Positions 23,679 through 32,928 of a stretch of 64,000 bases of DNA are shown piece after piece. The position numbers were made by a program, and so were the translations under genes. Numbering within the stretch: position 1 is the stretch's first letter; every line of letters begins with the position of its first letter. The stretch is from Berberis thunbergii (lineage: Eukaryota; Streptophyta; Magnoliopsida; Ranunculales; Berberidaceae). The notes beneath the pieces were generated by a model that worked only from the letters and a program-made list of their open reading frames with translations, had not been told where the DNA came from and ran no database searches. The stretch spans positions 1 through 64,000 of the forward strand of contig QNQO01005771.1 of NCBI GenBank assembly GCA_003290165.1, in the 5' to 3' direction.

Positions 23679-23898
23679 CTGGAGGTGGCCCAACTCCTGG
23701 TGCAGGTCACAAGTTTGTAGACATGAAAACTCTTGGTGGGATTAAGGTCGACTCAGGTTCAGGTCACAAATCTGTAAATGTGAAAACACTTGGTGGCATT
23801 AAAAGATCAGGTTTCATGCATCACAAGTTTGCAGCAAGCATTCAACTTGTTGGTGGGATATGAAAAGATCAGGTTCTAGCCCTGGCCGGCGGCACTAG

Positions 23899-24833
23899 TT
23901 CATTGCAGGGCAAGTATCAGTGATCTAGTCCCGCTGCAGGAAGATCTAGCAGATTTATAATTTAATTAATTCGTTTATTGATTTTCTTACCTACCCATGC
24001 GATGTAGAAAGATGCATTCGCATGACTGTAGAGGGCAATAACATTGAGGATAACAACTTATTCGTTGAAGTTTTTAAGTTGAATATGTGTAGTTTTCTGT
24101 CTACTGTGGTATTGTATTACAAAGGATATATAAATTTCTACAATCTTTTGAAGTGTGACAATCACATTCAGCAATGATATTTGAAGTTTAATAACATACT
24201 TAAGACCTCGATAATGACTAAGGTTTTGAACCATAACAAATACATCCTAAAAGTTTTACCACTCAAAGATTACTCACTTGCTAGCCACTGTACTCTTCTT
24301 CTCCCCTCTCTCAATTATCTTAGTTGTTATTTGTGTACAAGCTTATTCAATTGCTCTCCCCACTCTCCTTGAACCTGAAAACAATTTTGACAGAGTTTCC
24401 TTTGTATGTAAGACAACTCGAGAGATTTATTTTGGGGATAAATGCCAATATCAAGGCACGAAATGACTCAAAAAACATTTGACGTACGTACATTAAATTG
24501 ACATATTTGTAACTACTCTTAAAATAGTAACACTTTTGAGTTGTTGCAATTTCAAGTCAAAACTAAATTTAGTAAAAAAAATTATACAATTTCATTTTTG
24601 GTTACTAATCCCATTTTTTTGCTGTAATATTAAATTAGATCTGTTAATACCATTAGTCCAAATCTGTTAATAGTTTTGCTATTGAAATTTTTGCTCAGTT
24701 ATTGAATTGAACCTCCCACGATGGTTCCTAACTTGAATTCAACCTTTGCTTCAAGACTTCATTAATTTCTTGGTCAAAAAGCTAGTGATGAGTCACTCAT
24801 CACATGTCATCATTGATCACACCACTACTTAGT
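23899..24833. other. Spacer between two PIP-like genes
   Basis: AT-rich with no gene. About 24490-24620 is a degraded copy of the CACTA-type MITE at 34442-34744: it shares TTTGTAAC(T/A)ACTC, AACACTTTTGAG and AAAACTAAATTTAGT blocks in the same order. The rest should include the 3' flank of the split gene and the distal promoter of the gene at 24920. Confidence 0.45.
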
Positions 24834-24844
24834 ACTATAAATAC
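24834..24844 (+). promoter_or_regulatory. TATA box of the PIP-like gene at 24920
   Basis: ACTATAAATAC is about 76-86 bases before the start codon, in the same context as the TATA box at 14981. Confidence 0.5.
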
Positions 24845-24919
24845 AAACTAATTGGTTTCATTCATGTCATCACACAAACACATTTGGTTTCATTTTCTGA
24901 TTCTAATACACATTACAAC

Positions 24920-25471
24920 ATGGTTAGATCACTCAAGCTTTCATCACTTCTTCTTCTTGTAGTAACTTCCTGCTTCTTTGCCACAGAATCCCGCAAGTTG
25001 CAAAGTAACAAAATTAATGGGCTCTTCAATGGTTTAGCAATGAAGATAGGGGGTCCTAGCCCCGGTGGAGATGGTCACAAGTATGTAAATGCACAAACTC
25101 TTGGTGGGATCAAGGACTCTGGCGGTCCGACCCCTGGGGCAGGTCACAAGGTTGTTGACACCAAAACTCTTGGTGGGATTAAGGTCTCAGGTCCTAGTCC
25201 AGGTGCAGGTCACAAGTCTGTAAATGCCCAAACTCTTGGTGGTGACTCTGGCGGTCCGACCCCTGGGGCAAGTCACAAGGTTGTTGACACCAAAACTCTT
25301 GGTGGGATTAAGGTCTCAGGTTCTAGTCCAGGTGCAGGTCACAAGTCTGTAAATGCCCAAACTCTTGGTGGAATTAAAAGAAGATCTAGTTCTACGCATT
25401 GCAAGTTTGCAGACATTCAACTCATTGGTGGGATGAAGATATCTAGTTCTAGCCCAGGACAGGGGCACTAG
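24920..25471 (+). CDS. Multi-unit PIP/CEP-like secreted peptide precursor
   Basis: 183 residues, single exon. An N-terminal signal peptide (MVRSLKLSSLLLLVVTSCFF then ATESRKL) is followed by six peptide-like units: GGPSPGGDGH, GGPTPGAGH, SGPSPGAGH, GGPTPGASH, SGSSPGAGH and a final SSSSPGQGH immediately before the stop. Linkers of the type K(Y/V/S)V(N/D)(A/T)(Q/K)TLGGIK separate them. The SGPSxxGxGH pattern defines the PIP/PIPL family, related to CEP. Those precursors are secreted and processed to short hydroxylated peptides recognised by receptor kinases, with roles in immunity and growth. Most family members carry one or two C-terminal units, so six in tandem is unusual. I start at 24920 because the signal peptide then begins the protein; an upstream in-frame ATG at 24884 adds 12 polar residues. 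Mature peptide boundaries cannot be read from DNA. Confidence 0.82.
   Translation: MVRSLKLSSLLLLVVTSCFFATESRKLQSNKINGLFNGLAMKIGGPSPGGDGHKYVNAQTLGGIKDSGGPTPGAGHKVVDTKTLGGIKVSGPSPGAGHKSVNAQTLGGDSGGPTPGASHKVVDTKTLGGIKVSGSSPGAGHKSVNAQTLGGIKRRSSSTHCKFADIQLIGGMKISSSSPGQGH
25115..25372 (+). repeat. 129-bp direct duplication inside the peptide precursor
   Basis: 25115-25243 and 25244-25372 are almost identical, starting GACTCTGGCGGTCCGACCCC. Each encodes one GGPTPGA(G/S)H unit and one SG(P/S)SPGAGH unit with linkers. The junction lost the Ile-Lys of the linker. Very few base differences (for example CAGGT to CAAGT, changing the fourth unit to GASH) indicate a recent unequal exchange or slippage. Confidence 0.75.
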
Positions 25472-26645
25472 CTAGTACATAACAGGCATTCAGAACATCT
25501 AGATTTGTTACTGAGTTAATTAATTAATTTTTTTTTTTTGTAATACTTACCCTGTGCAATTGTGTTCGTACGTGTAGACGATTAACTAATACAACGATAA
25601 CATTTTATGGAAGTTTAAATGTATATCTGACAAAGATTTGTATGTACATGTACAATATGTTGGATTTCTGCATAATGTTTTGAGTTTAGCCTTCTCAGCT
25701 ATATATTTTCTTGAATTTATGGCCAGAATCTGAGATATAAATCCGGTTGATATTTCTTGACAAATGGCTTCAAGAACCACCAGGAAATCATACGAAATTT
25801 GGTTCTCTTCATAAAGGAAAAAAATAAAAATAAAAATTGACACACTACAAAGTACTCTGTTAAATTTGCTCAGTTGTTATTAAAAATCCTTATTAGGCTT
25901 ACAACATTTTCATTCAGGCATTCAGCAATGTAGTTATGTAGAAGACACACTGTCCTTCAGATTCGAAAAGTCTTAAAAAGTTTCCGAAAAAATGAAGGTT
26001 GGTTACTTATTTATCACATTAAGGTTCTGGTTAAAAAACTTTCATGAGAAAATTTATGCATCTTATTAACACATCTTAATTTATGAGAAAATTTTTGGTC
26101 TTCAGTACGCGTTGATTAATTTCTACCGACAAATTAAAAATGATTAAGTTACAGTACAACATGTGATCTGTATGTGTTGCGATAGTAGATAACTCAATTT
26201 ATACAAGAATTGAAACAAAAATATGCTAAATGCTTCCCACATACCAAGCCATTAATCTATGTTGTCAACATACCTTTGTTTATTTTCCAAGAATGGGAAA
26301 TAAAAATCCATGTTTTTGGCTGCTACAGAAAGTGAATAGGGGATCATCCCCACGTATGCAATAAGCTCGAAATGGGTAGTTTACAAGTTTTACTAATCGT
26401 CCAACAACTTTGGTAAGCTTGAAACCTGTGGAAATTCGAATAGATAATAAATCTTTCGTTTGATTGAAAAAGCTCAAACACTATCAGTCAACCACGGGGC
26501 ATTTGAACCACACTCTGTGAATGAACCTGTCGTTAAATACATACAGAACCAAGTCATGTTTTGCCACTCCTCTTTTCGGATTACAAAAGACTACTTATTG
26601 ATCAGTACTTTTTACTCTATAGCTTACTAAGCTTGCTTAAGGTCC
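25472..26645. other. Spacer between convergent PIP-like genes
   Basis: 3' flank of the gene ending at 25471, with a T-rich stretch at 25525. AT-rich; short frames on both strands have no recognisable content. No repeat ends identified before the element at 26654. Confidence 0.4.
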
Positions 26646-26653
26646 ATCCATTC

Positions 26654-27087
26654 TAGAGCTGAACAAAAAACCAATCAAACCGACCGAACCGATCAAAACC
26701 GAACCGATTGGTTCGGTTTAAATTCGGTTCAGATCGGTTTAAAAAAATACAAAACCGAAGTGGTCGGTTCGGTTTTCGGTTTCTATGTGATTTTAACCGA
26801 CCAAACCGAACCGAACCGAATATTTAAATATATTATATTATTTATATATAAAATAAAATATATTTTATATACAAATAATATAATATGTTTAAATATTCGG
26901 TTCGGTTTGGTTTTATTTCGGTTTTGGTTCGATTTTAGTCGGTTCGGTTCGGTTACGGTTTGCATAAATTAGAATCGGTTCGATTTCGAATCGGTTTTGT
27001 TAATGATCGGTTCGATTTCGGTTTAAAAATTTTAAAACCGACCTAAGTCGGTTCGGTTCACGATTTAGGTGAAACCGAACAGCCCTA
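26654..27087. mobile_element. hAT-type MITE rich in GGTTCGGTTT, 434 bp
   Basis: The ends TAGAGCTG and (reverse complement) TAGGGCTG are imperfect inverted repeats. The flanks ATCCATTC (26646-26653) and CTCCATTC (27088-27095) match at 7 of 8 positions, as for hAT. Both arms carry many GGTTCGGTTT/AACCGAACC repeats facing each other around an AT-rich centre, so the whole element can fold into a hairpin. Related fragments lie at about 2300-2460 and 5378-5470. No transposase. Confidence 0.7.
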
Positions 27088-27350
27088 CTCCATTCTATCA
27101 GGATCTTCAAATATACATGGTAACAAATCTTAATAAAAAGGAGTTATTTTGTACCAAACACAAGTAGAAATAACACCATATGTTATATAAACTTTTATAT
27201 TGTCAATGAATTCCAAATATATACGTATGAACACGTAAACCAAACAAGTATGTATTTTTCTATACATGTATAGTGGGTATTGTTTACAAACAAATAAATT
27301 GATTGATACAATGGAATGGTGTATGCTGTAAATTGTCCATTAGGACAGTA

Positions 27351-27980
27351 TCACTGATGCTGGCCTGTAACGTAGTTGTGCCCCTCTCCAGGGCTTGGCC
27401 CGTCCTTCCTATCAACCAGACTTTCAATTTTTGTACCTAATCTATCACTAGGGCTCAAACCAGATCCTTTGATCCCACCAAGGGTTTTCGCTGTTGTTGT
27501 GAAGCTGTGACCTCTACCACGGGGACTAGGACCAGAGACCTTAATACCTCCGAGCGGTTTAGTGGTTGTGAAGCTGTGTCCTGCACCAGGGCTTGGCCCC
27601 GAGTCCTTAATCCCACCAAGTGTTTCAGTCGTTGTAGAGCTATGCCCCGCACCGGGACTTGGCCCCGAGTCCTTAATCCCACCAAGTGTTTTAGTGTCTG
27701 TAAATTTATGCCCTTCACCAGGACTTGGCCCTGACTGTTTAATCCCACCAAGGGTTTGAGCATTACCTTGCCCGCCAGGGCTAGGCCCAGACTTCATTGC
27801 TAGACCATCGAAGAAACCTTCAAGTTTGGCAACTTCACCATTCCTCACCACCTTCAAAATGTTGAAGGGGCGCGCTTCTGTCATAATAAACCCCAAACTT
27901 ATTACAAGAAGAACATGAAACATTAACTCAACACACTTGACACCTCCAAACATGTTTGATATTGCGGTGTTAGAACTCAC
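27351..27980 (-). CDS. Multi-unit PIP-like secreted peptide precursor, second intact gene
   Basis: Minus strand, single exon, 209 residues from 27980, or 200 if the second Met (27953) starts the protein; the latter places the signal peptide (FHVLLVISLGFIMTEARPF) closer to the N-terminus. Units in order: SGPSPGGQG (no His), SGPSPGEGH, SGPSPGAGH, SGPSPGAGH, SGPSPRGRGH, a degenerate SGLSPSDRLG, and DGPSPGEGH followed by NYVTGQHQ and the stop. The repeat length is about 22 residues, with TLGGIK linkers as in the gene at 24920. SGPSPRGRGH is the closest match to the PIP consensus SGPSxxGxGH. Role as for the family: secreted peptide hormone acting through leucine-rich-repeat receptor kinases. It is convergent with the plus-strand paralogue. 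Shadow frames on the other strands reflect the repeats. Confidence 0.82.
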   Translation of the reverse strand: MSSNTAISNMFGGVKCVELMFHVLLVISLGFIMTEARPFNILKVVRNGEVAKLEGFFDGLAMKSGPSPGGQGNAQTLGGIKQSGPSPGEGHKFTDTKTLGGIKDSGPSPGAGHSSTTTETLGGIKDSGPSPGAGHSFTTTKPLGGIKVSGPSPRGRGHSFTTTAKTLGGIKGSGLSPSDRLGTKIESLVDRKDGPSPGEGHNYVTGQHQ

Positions 27981-28060
27981 AAATGTGTTTTCGATAGGGT
28001 AGAAGTGTAATGTGTTATTGTTGTTGTGTGACGATGAATGAACATATAAAAATGATCTTC

Positions 28061-28070
28061 ATATTTATAG
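28061..28070 (-). promoter_or_regulatory. TATA box of the minus-strand PIP-like gene
   Basis: Read on minus, CTATAAATAT lies about 80-90 bases before the first ATG at 27980. A TTGAC core (W-box-like) is on the plus strand at about 28095, within the same upstream region; this is weak evidence for WRKY control. Confidence 0.4.
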
Positions 28071-28512
28071 AGACAATGTGATGTAAACACTCGTTTGACT
28101 CAGGAAGGGAAGAAGAAATGCAGCTTTGAACCAAAACGTTGAACGTATGGTGCAGTCACAATGAGGAACCATCAAAGGAGGTTCAATAAGATTGAATTCA
28201 AATATTTTAAGTTGTATATGGAGAGAAAAATTGAATAAATATTAGAGTTTATTTTTATGAGCTTGTAAGTGAGTGAGTATGATTTAGGTGGCTTAGGACC
28301 AAAGACTGTAATTAAATTTGAAGTCTAATTTTTATTATTGACTGGATAATTGACTATTATTTGTTTTCGAATTTCTCTATTGATTTTAGGTAGGACTTTT
28401 GACTATATTTTATATACACGTGACAGTTAAAAGTAGTTAGATTCATTTTGCAAAGGTTGGTAGATCGTGGACCAGAATTTTGGAAAATTTTTCTATTTTG
28501 TAGCAGGAAAAT

Positions 28513-28676
28513 TCTAGGGGTCGAGGGAGGGAACGAGGGAGGGAGCGAGGGATGGGGTGGTAGCCACTCATCCACCCCGAGATAAGTGCCATCGCGCATT
28601 TCCAATTTGATGCGCTTATCTCAAGGCAGATGGGTGGTTACCACCCATCCCTCGCCCCTTTTCCCTCGCTCTGTAG
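28513..28676. mobile_element. G-rich foldback MITE
   Basis: The left arm (GTCGAGGGAGGGAACGAGGG...GGGGTGGTAGCCACTCATCC...GAGATAAG) and right arm (CTTATCTC...GGTGGTTACCACCCATCC...CCCTCG) are inverted copies around a short loop near 28595. It is similar in style to the hairpin at 14608-14774. Flanks 28071-28512 and 28677-29046 are AT-rich spacer with nothing recognisable. Confidence 0.5.
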
Positions 28677-29054
28677 CAAAGCTCTTTGTAGCATGGTTTT
28701 ACTTTTCTTTGGGCAGCAACATAATATGATCCATAATTTCTTGGTCGACACACAAAAATTGGCTTGCATCAGTCTGATTGCGGATGTCAATTTAGTAAAG
28801 TTTTAAAAAATTGCTAAAATAAATCGGGAAAAATGAGAAAGGAGGAAGAGAAAATGGAGAAAATTAATGGATTTGATGATAATCGTAAAATCCAATTTTA
28901 GGCTTTAAATTCTTGAGATTTTTGAAAAAGGGACTAAAATTCTTGGATTTGATGTTTATCTCTAGCTCTATTAATTGCAGAAACCTACAAATTTATTTTC
29001 AAGGATGCTAGAGGAACATTGTATGAAAGATTGAATTAGGTGAGGATATGTGGG

Positions 29055-29828
29055 CATGGGCGGATCTACTAAGGGGTGAGGGGTAGCTGTCCCCCTCAAT
29101 TTTTAAAATATTTTTTTTACATGTATACTTTAGTTTTTTAAAAAATCGATTATATAATGTAGCATACAATATGTTAATTGTTTATACAAACGCTTAAACT
29201 TGTCTTTATTGGTGTAGTGGTTGGATGTTTATAATTTTTTGTAAAAGGCCCGAGTTCGATACTTTTCGAGTGCATTTTTTTTTCAATGCAATTTTATTAG
29301 TAATTGCAAAAATAAAAAAATGAGTTTAATAAAAATATATTAACTTTACAGAAATGAATTATTTTTCACAAGTGGTATAGAACCTCCAACAAAAAAATAT
29401 TTTAAATTAATATCTAAAATAACATTTATAGAATTCAATGAAAATATATACCATTAGCTAACTCGTACAAAATTTGAGCATCATATAAACTATTTTTTCT
29501 ATAAAATTGTATTATGATCATATTAGGTTCGCAAATTTCAAAAAAAATTTAGCTACACCTAAATACTTATCCTAATTATTTTGTGATATTAGTTATATAT
29601 TGTAGTTATTATACTCGTTTGCTCATTGTTAAGGTTATTGATAGTGACCTTATTTTGGCTTAAAATTAGACTACACTAGATCCAATTTGGTAAATGCAAT
29701 GTATTTTTTTTATCAGTTACTAGCTCAGGTAGAAATTTTTTTTGGCTTTACCATTGATAACTACTATTATCAACTAATAAATATTTTCCATTTCACCCCC
29801 CTCGATTAAAATTCTGGGTGCGCCCCTG
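29055..29828. mobile_element. Non-autonomous hAT element with perfect 8-bp target duplication
   Basis: The termini are CATGGGCGGATC on the left and CAGGGGCGCACC (reverse complement) on the right, matching the CAGGGGCGGA ends of plant hAT elements. TATGTGGG flanks both sides exactly (29047-29054 and 29829-29836). The 774-bp interior is AT-rich, with no transposase. It contains a tRNA-like pair of boxes (29210-29262). The CCCCCTC-type subterminal motif occurs near both ends. Confidence 0.75.
29210..29262 (+). other. tRNA-like A and B boxes inside the hAT element
   Basis: TGGTGTAGTGG (29210-29220) fits an RNA polymerase III A box and GAGTTCGATAC (29252-29262) a B box, with spacing usual for tRNA or SINE promoters and a T-run after 29274. 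The rest does not fold as a complete tRNA. A nested SINE remnant, or tRNA-derived sequence that is part of this hAT family, would both fit. Confidence 0.4.
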
Positions 29829-30394
29829 TATGTGGGTAAACCGCATTACTTGGAGAATATGTAGCCGACTTTAAAAGTATTGAAAATGGGCTTTGATGAT
29901 GATGCTAGAAGAATATTATATGAAAGATTGTAATCATCACTTATAAAAGAACTTAAACAGAAAATACAAAAAAAAAGTCTACTTTTCCGAAACCTTGCAT
30001 CCAATAATTGTTCATACTGTTCAAAATAGAAATATTGCCCATAAAATATCTGTTAAACTTGTGATATATATATTGTCATTCAAAATAAGAGTATTTCGCT
30101 TTTCTTTGGTATATTTAGAACATGTACGCGTAAGATTTATTAAAATGTACCAAATGCATAGAGTGGGGGGCAAGCCAGTAAGGTATACATGCATCTGCAA
30201 AACAAAATCAGGCAAGTGATAATGAATCATCAAATTAATATTTCCAAAATGATTCATGTTTATCTTCATCTCTTGATAAGATTAAGATTAAGGTGACAAA
30301 TATGCATGACAAGCTAATTACTAAAATTCCCATTTATAACAAAGAGACAGCTTCTCATACCATAAGTGGACCAATGTATGAGACCATCAAATCC

Positions 30395-30403
30395 TTATAT
30401 ATA
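30395..30403 (+). promoter_or_regulatory. TATA box of the first UGT gene
   Basis: TTATATATA lies about 83-91 bases before the ATG at 30486, a usual plant distance for a TATA box plus 5' leader. Confidence 0.45.
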
Positions 30404-30485
30404 GTGAACCCTGTCTCTTTCTCTTGGTGTGACAATCTCTCAATCTCTTTGTTCTTACATATTTCTGTGTTCTTACAAGGAAGCA

Positions 30486-31868
30486 ATGGAGGGGGTGAAG
30501 AAGGAAGTCCATGTTCTGATGGTCTCCCTGTCGATGCATGGAACCATGGTACCGATGCTGCGTTTGGCGGAAATCCTACTCTCTAAGGGTCTCCATGTAA
30601 CATTTCTAGTTACAAATGACTTTTCAAGCAATTTGCGCCAAGCTGGAATCAACATGCCTGTCCATCACAATCTCATCATCGAGTTCTTTGATGATGGTTT
30701 CACTGATGATTCTGATCGTGAGAACCATGCGGACCGGTACTTCAACTCCTTGCCAATTGATGGATCTGGCAAACTGAATGTGTTTATCCATGAAAATGTA
30801 AGAAAATTTTCATGCATCATTAACAACCCTTATGTTCCATGGGTGGTTAATGTTGCCGAAAGGCATAATATTCCATGTGCCATGCTTTGGACTAAGTCAT
30901 GTGGCATTTACTCGATTTACTACCGATATTTCAAAGATCCAAAACCTTTTCCAACGATGGAAAAGTTTCATATTAAAGTAAATTTACCTGGAATCCCCTT
31001 GCTAGATGTCTATGACATCCCTTCATATATCCATCCATGTGATCAGTTTCCAGAATTTCGAAAGGGATTAAGGGATATGATTAATAGTCTTAAGTATGTG
31101 AAGTGGGTGTTGGGGAATTCATTTTACGAGCTAGAAAAGGACATTGTTGATTCAATGGATGAACTCCATCATATCATTCCTATAGGCCCATTGGTGGCAC
31201 TAACCAAGCTAGGGCGGGATGAGGAACACATTCAAGGTGGGGTTGACGCTGACATTGAATGTTTACAATGGCTTGACAATAAGCGTCCTTCGTCGGTTGT
31301 CTACATTTCCTTTAGCTTTATGTTGTCTAACAAGGAATTGGAGAACATAGCATTGGCTTTGAAGAATCTTCCTATTCCATTTCTTTGGGTCTTGGAGTCT
31401 CCATGGAATGAAAGAGTTGATAGAATCAGTGACTTGCCTTGTGGGTTTATTGAAGAGATTCGAGGTCAAGGGTTAGTTGTTCCTTGGTGCTCTCGAACAA
31501 GGGTGCTGGCTCACCCATCTATAGCATGCTTCATGAGCGATTGTGATTGGAACTCAACATTGGAGGCTGTCACTTCAGGGGTCCCTATGCTTGGATTGGC
31601 AAAATGGAAAGGTGATCAGGCAGTGACTTCGAAGTTAATGGTACATGTTTTCAGGAATGGCCTTAGGCTGTCTGATGAGAGACTCGGCATTAAGGATGTC
31701 CTGATGGAAAATATATATGAAATCACTTTAGGGCGGAAGGCTGGGGAATTAAAGCGCCAAGCCATGGAGCTGAGGAAAGCGTCAAAGATGGCTTTAGCAA
31801 ATGACGGTTCTTCTGACAGGAACCTTCAGATGTTCATTGATGAGATTGGTGGATTGGTTACAGTCTGA
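30486..31868 (+). CDS. UDP-glycosyltransferase homologue lacking key catalytic residues
   Basis: Intact single-exon frame of 460 residues. The start at 30486 matches the paralogue at 40303 (MEGVKKEVHVL versus MESVKK...EVHVL); an in-frame upstream ATG at 30429 reads leader sequence. The overall fold and the SCIINNPYVPWV, WVLGNSFYELEKDIVDSM and IGPLV segments are kept. The catalytic-His segment QGHINPM of active paralogues reads HGTMVPM here, and the PSPG donor box is eroded: WCPQ to WCSR, SHCGWNSTLE to SDCDWNSTLE, and the PKWTDQ end to AKWKGDQ. By family knowledge these losses should abolish or greatly reduce UDP-sugar transfer. The open frame despite this suggests a pseudoenzyme or a very young pseudogene. 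It is tandem, in the same orientation, with the UGTs at 40303, 50038 and 62612. Confidence 0.85.
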   Translation: MEGVKKEVHVLMVSLSMHGTMVPMLRLAEILLSKGLHVTFLVTNDFSSNLRQAGINMPVHHNLIIEFFDDGFTDDSDRENHADRYFNSLPIDGSGKLNVFIHENVRKFSCIINNPYVPWVVNVAERHNIPCAMLWTKSCGIYSIYYRYFKDPKPFPTMEKFHIKVNLPGIPLLDVYDIPSYIHPCDQFPEFRKGLRDMINSLKYVKWVLGNSFYELEKDIVDSMDELHHIIPIGPLVALTKLGRDEEHIQGGVDADIECLQWLDNKRPSSVVYISFSFMLSNKELENIALALKNLPIPFLWVLESPWNERVDRISDLPCGFIEEIRGQGLVVPWCSRTRVLAHPSIACFMSDCDWNSTLEAVTSGVPMLGLAKWKGDQAVTSKLMVHVFRNGLRLSDERLGIKDVLMENIYEITLGRKAGELKRQAMELRKASKMALANDGSSDRNLQMFIDEIGGLVTV

Positions 31869-32928
31869 AACTGTGAGTTCAATAATTAGGTTGAGTTTTG
31901 AGAGGTTTCGTTTTATGTTTGTTATGGCATTGCATGGATTTGAGATTTTGAAATAATACTAGAGTTCTATTTGGAAAATTTTATTCGCTGTCTTCTCAAT
32001 TTTTGAAAAAGAACATTATGTATTCGTATGCACCATGGTTAATTAGGGGTGGGAACTCCCTACTCCGATCCACATGGAATTCACCTCAGGTTGAACTCAT
32101 GCATCCATATCTTTAGGGCTTGGATTCATAATCTTTTAGGCTGCAATATCCAGAATGTTTTTTTAAGGTGGACACTTTACAAAGTTAATGTGGTGCTCTC
32201 TTTTCTTATAGTGTATGGTTTTACATGCATTCGTACATACGTGTAGGCTATCAAAAATCGTATGTAAATGCAAACATTCCTAAACAATCCAACTTAAAAG
32301 CTTGTAATCTAGAATTTTTATAGTACTTGTGAATTTCGGAAAACCTATAGAGTTTTGTTGTCGTTTCTCTCATTAAGTTATTGTCTAGTTATCCAACCAA
32401 TAGGAAGACAAGAAAATAGAGCTGATTGATTTACCAGACGTATTTAATATGTTGTATATATACCTAATACCACCAGTTACTTGGGCGATACATATGAAAC
32501 ATCCTGACTATACTTTCATCGTTAATTAACTTCATATGACTTCTCTGTCTGCCCTCGATATGTCAGCAATAGGTTAGCTTATGTTCCTAGCTAGCTACAC
32601 CATTTAGTAAAAGTTTTCATTAAATAGCAATTGAATGTGTGACTAATATTTCTTTGTTATTTGTGTATTTTAATTGAATGCATCACCATATGTTGATTGC
32701 CAAAACAAAACCTCTGCTCTGATGACACTAGTTTGTTATGAGATAAGAATCAAAATATGCCAGAACAAGGACATGTAGACAACTATGGACCAAATGAACT
32801 CCACATTTGTTTATGGATATACATGCATCTTTCAGATATCTGTATATATAGTTTGGTAAAACTAGATCAATCACCTGGGGCACATCCACCAAAGTGTTTG
32901 AACATTTTCCAACCTTCGATCTTGATTA
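31869..32928. other. Spacer downstream of the first UGT
   Basis: AT-rich 3' flank. The first 100 bases resemble the 3' flank of the UGT at 40303 (TTGAGTTTTGAGAGGTTT and GGCATTGCATGGATTTG), so they were duplicated with the gene. No other gene or repeat with clear ends. Confidence 0.45.

Larger units (their letters stand above)
15076..23898 (+). pseudogene. PIP-like peptide precursor split by two retroelements
   Basis: The 5' part (15076-15256) encodes a signal peptide (MAKCLKFSILFSFVVSYCFF then ATEARKL) and the first peptide unit, GGPSPGGDGH, with its linker KYVNAQTLGGI. Coding sequence resumes at 15585-15595 (AAGGACTCTGG) and again from 23684 with GGPTPGAGH and further units. Removing both insertions and one copy of each target duplication (GATCA, CTGGA) restores a continuous frame. 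The paralogue at 24920 has the uninterrupted equivalent. Near the 3' end an extra AT at about 23861 shifts the frame, so the last unit (SGSSPGRRH, stop at 23896-23898) is read only after that break. The truncated 5' part could still yield a secreted single-unit peptide ending at a stop inside the first insertion (15279). PIP/PIPL and CEP peptides are apoplastic signals perceived by leucine-rich-repeat receptor kinases. Confidence 0.8.

Noticed and set aside
29210..29262. tRNA gene
   Set aside because: Only the A and B boxes match; no acceptor stem or anticodon arm can be folded, and it lies inside a hAT element.
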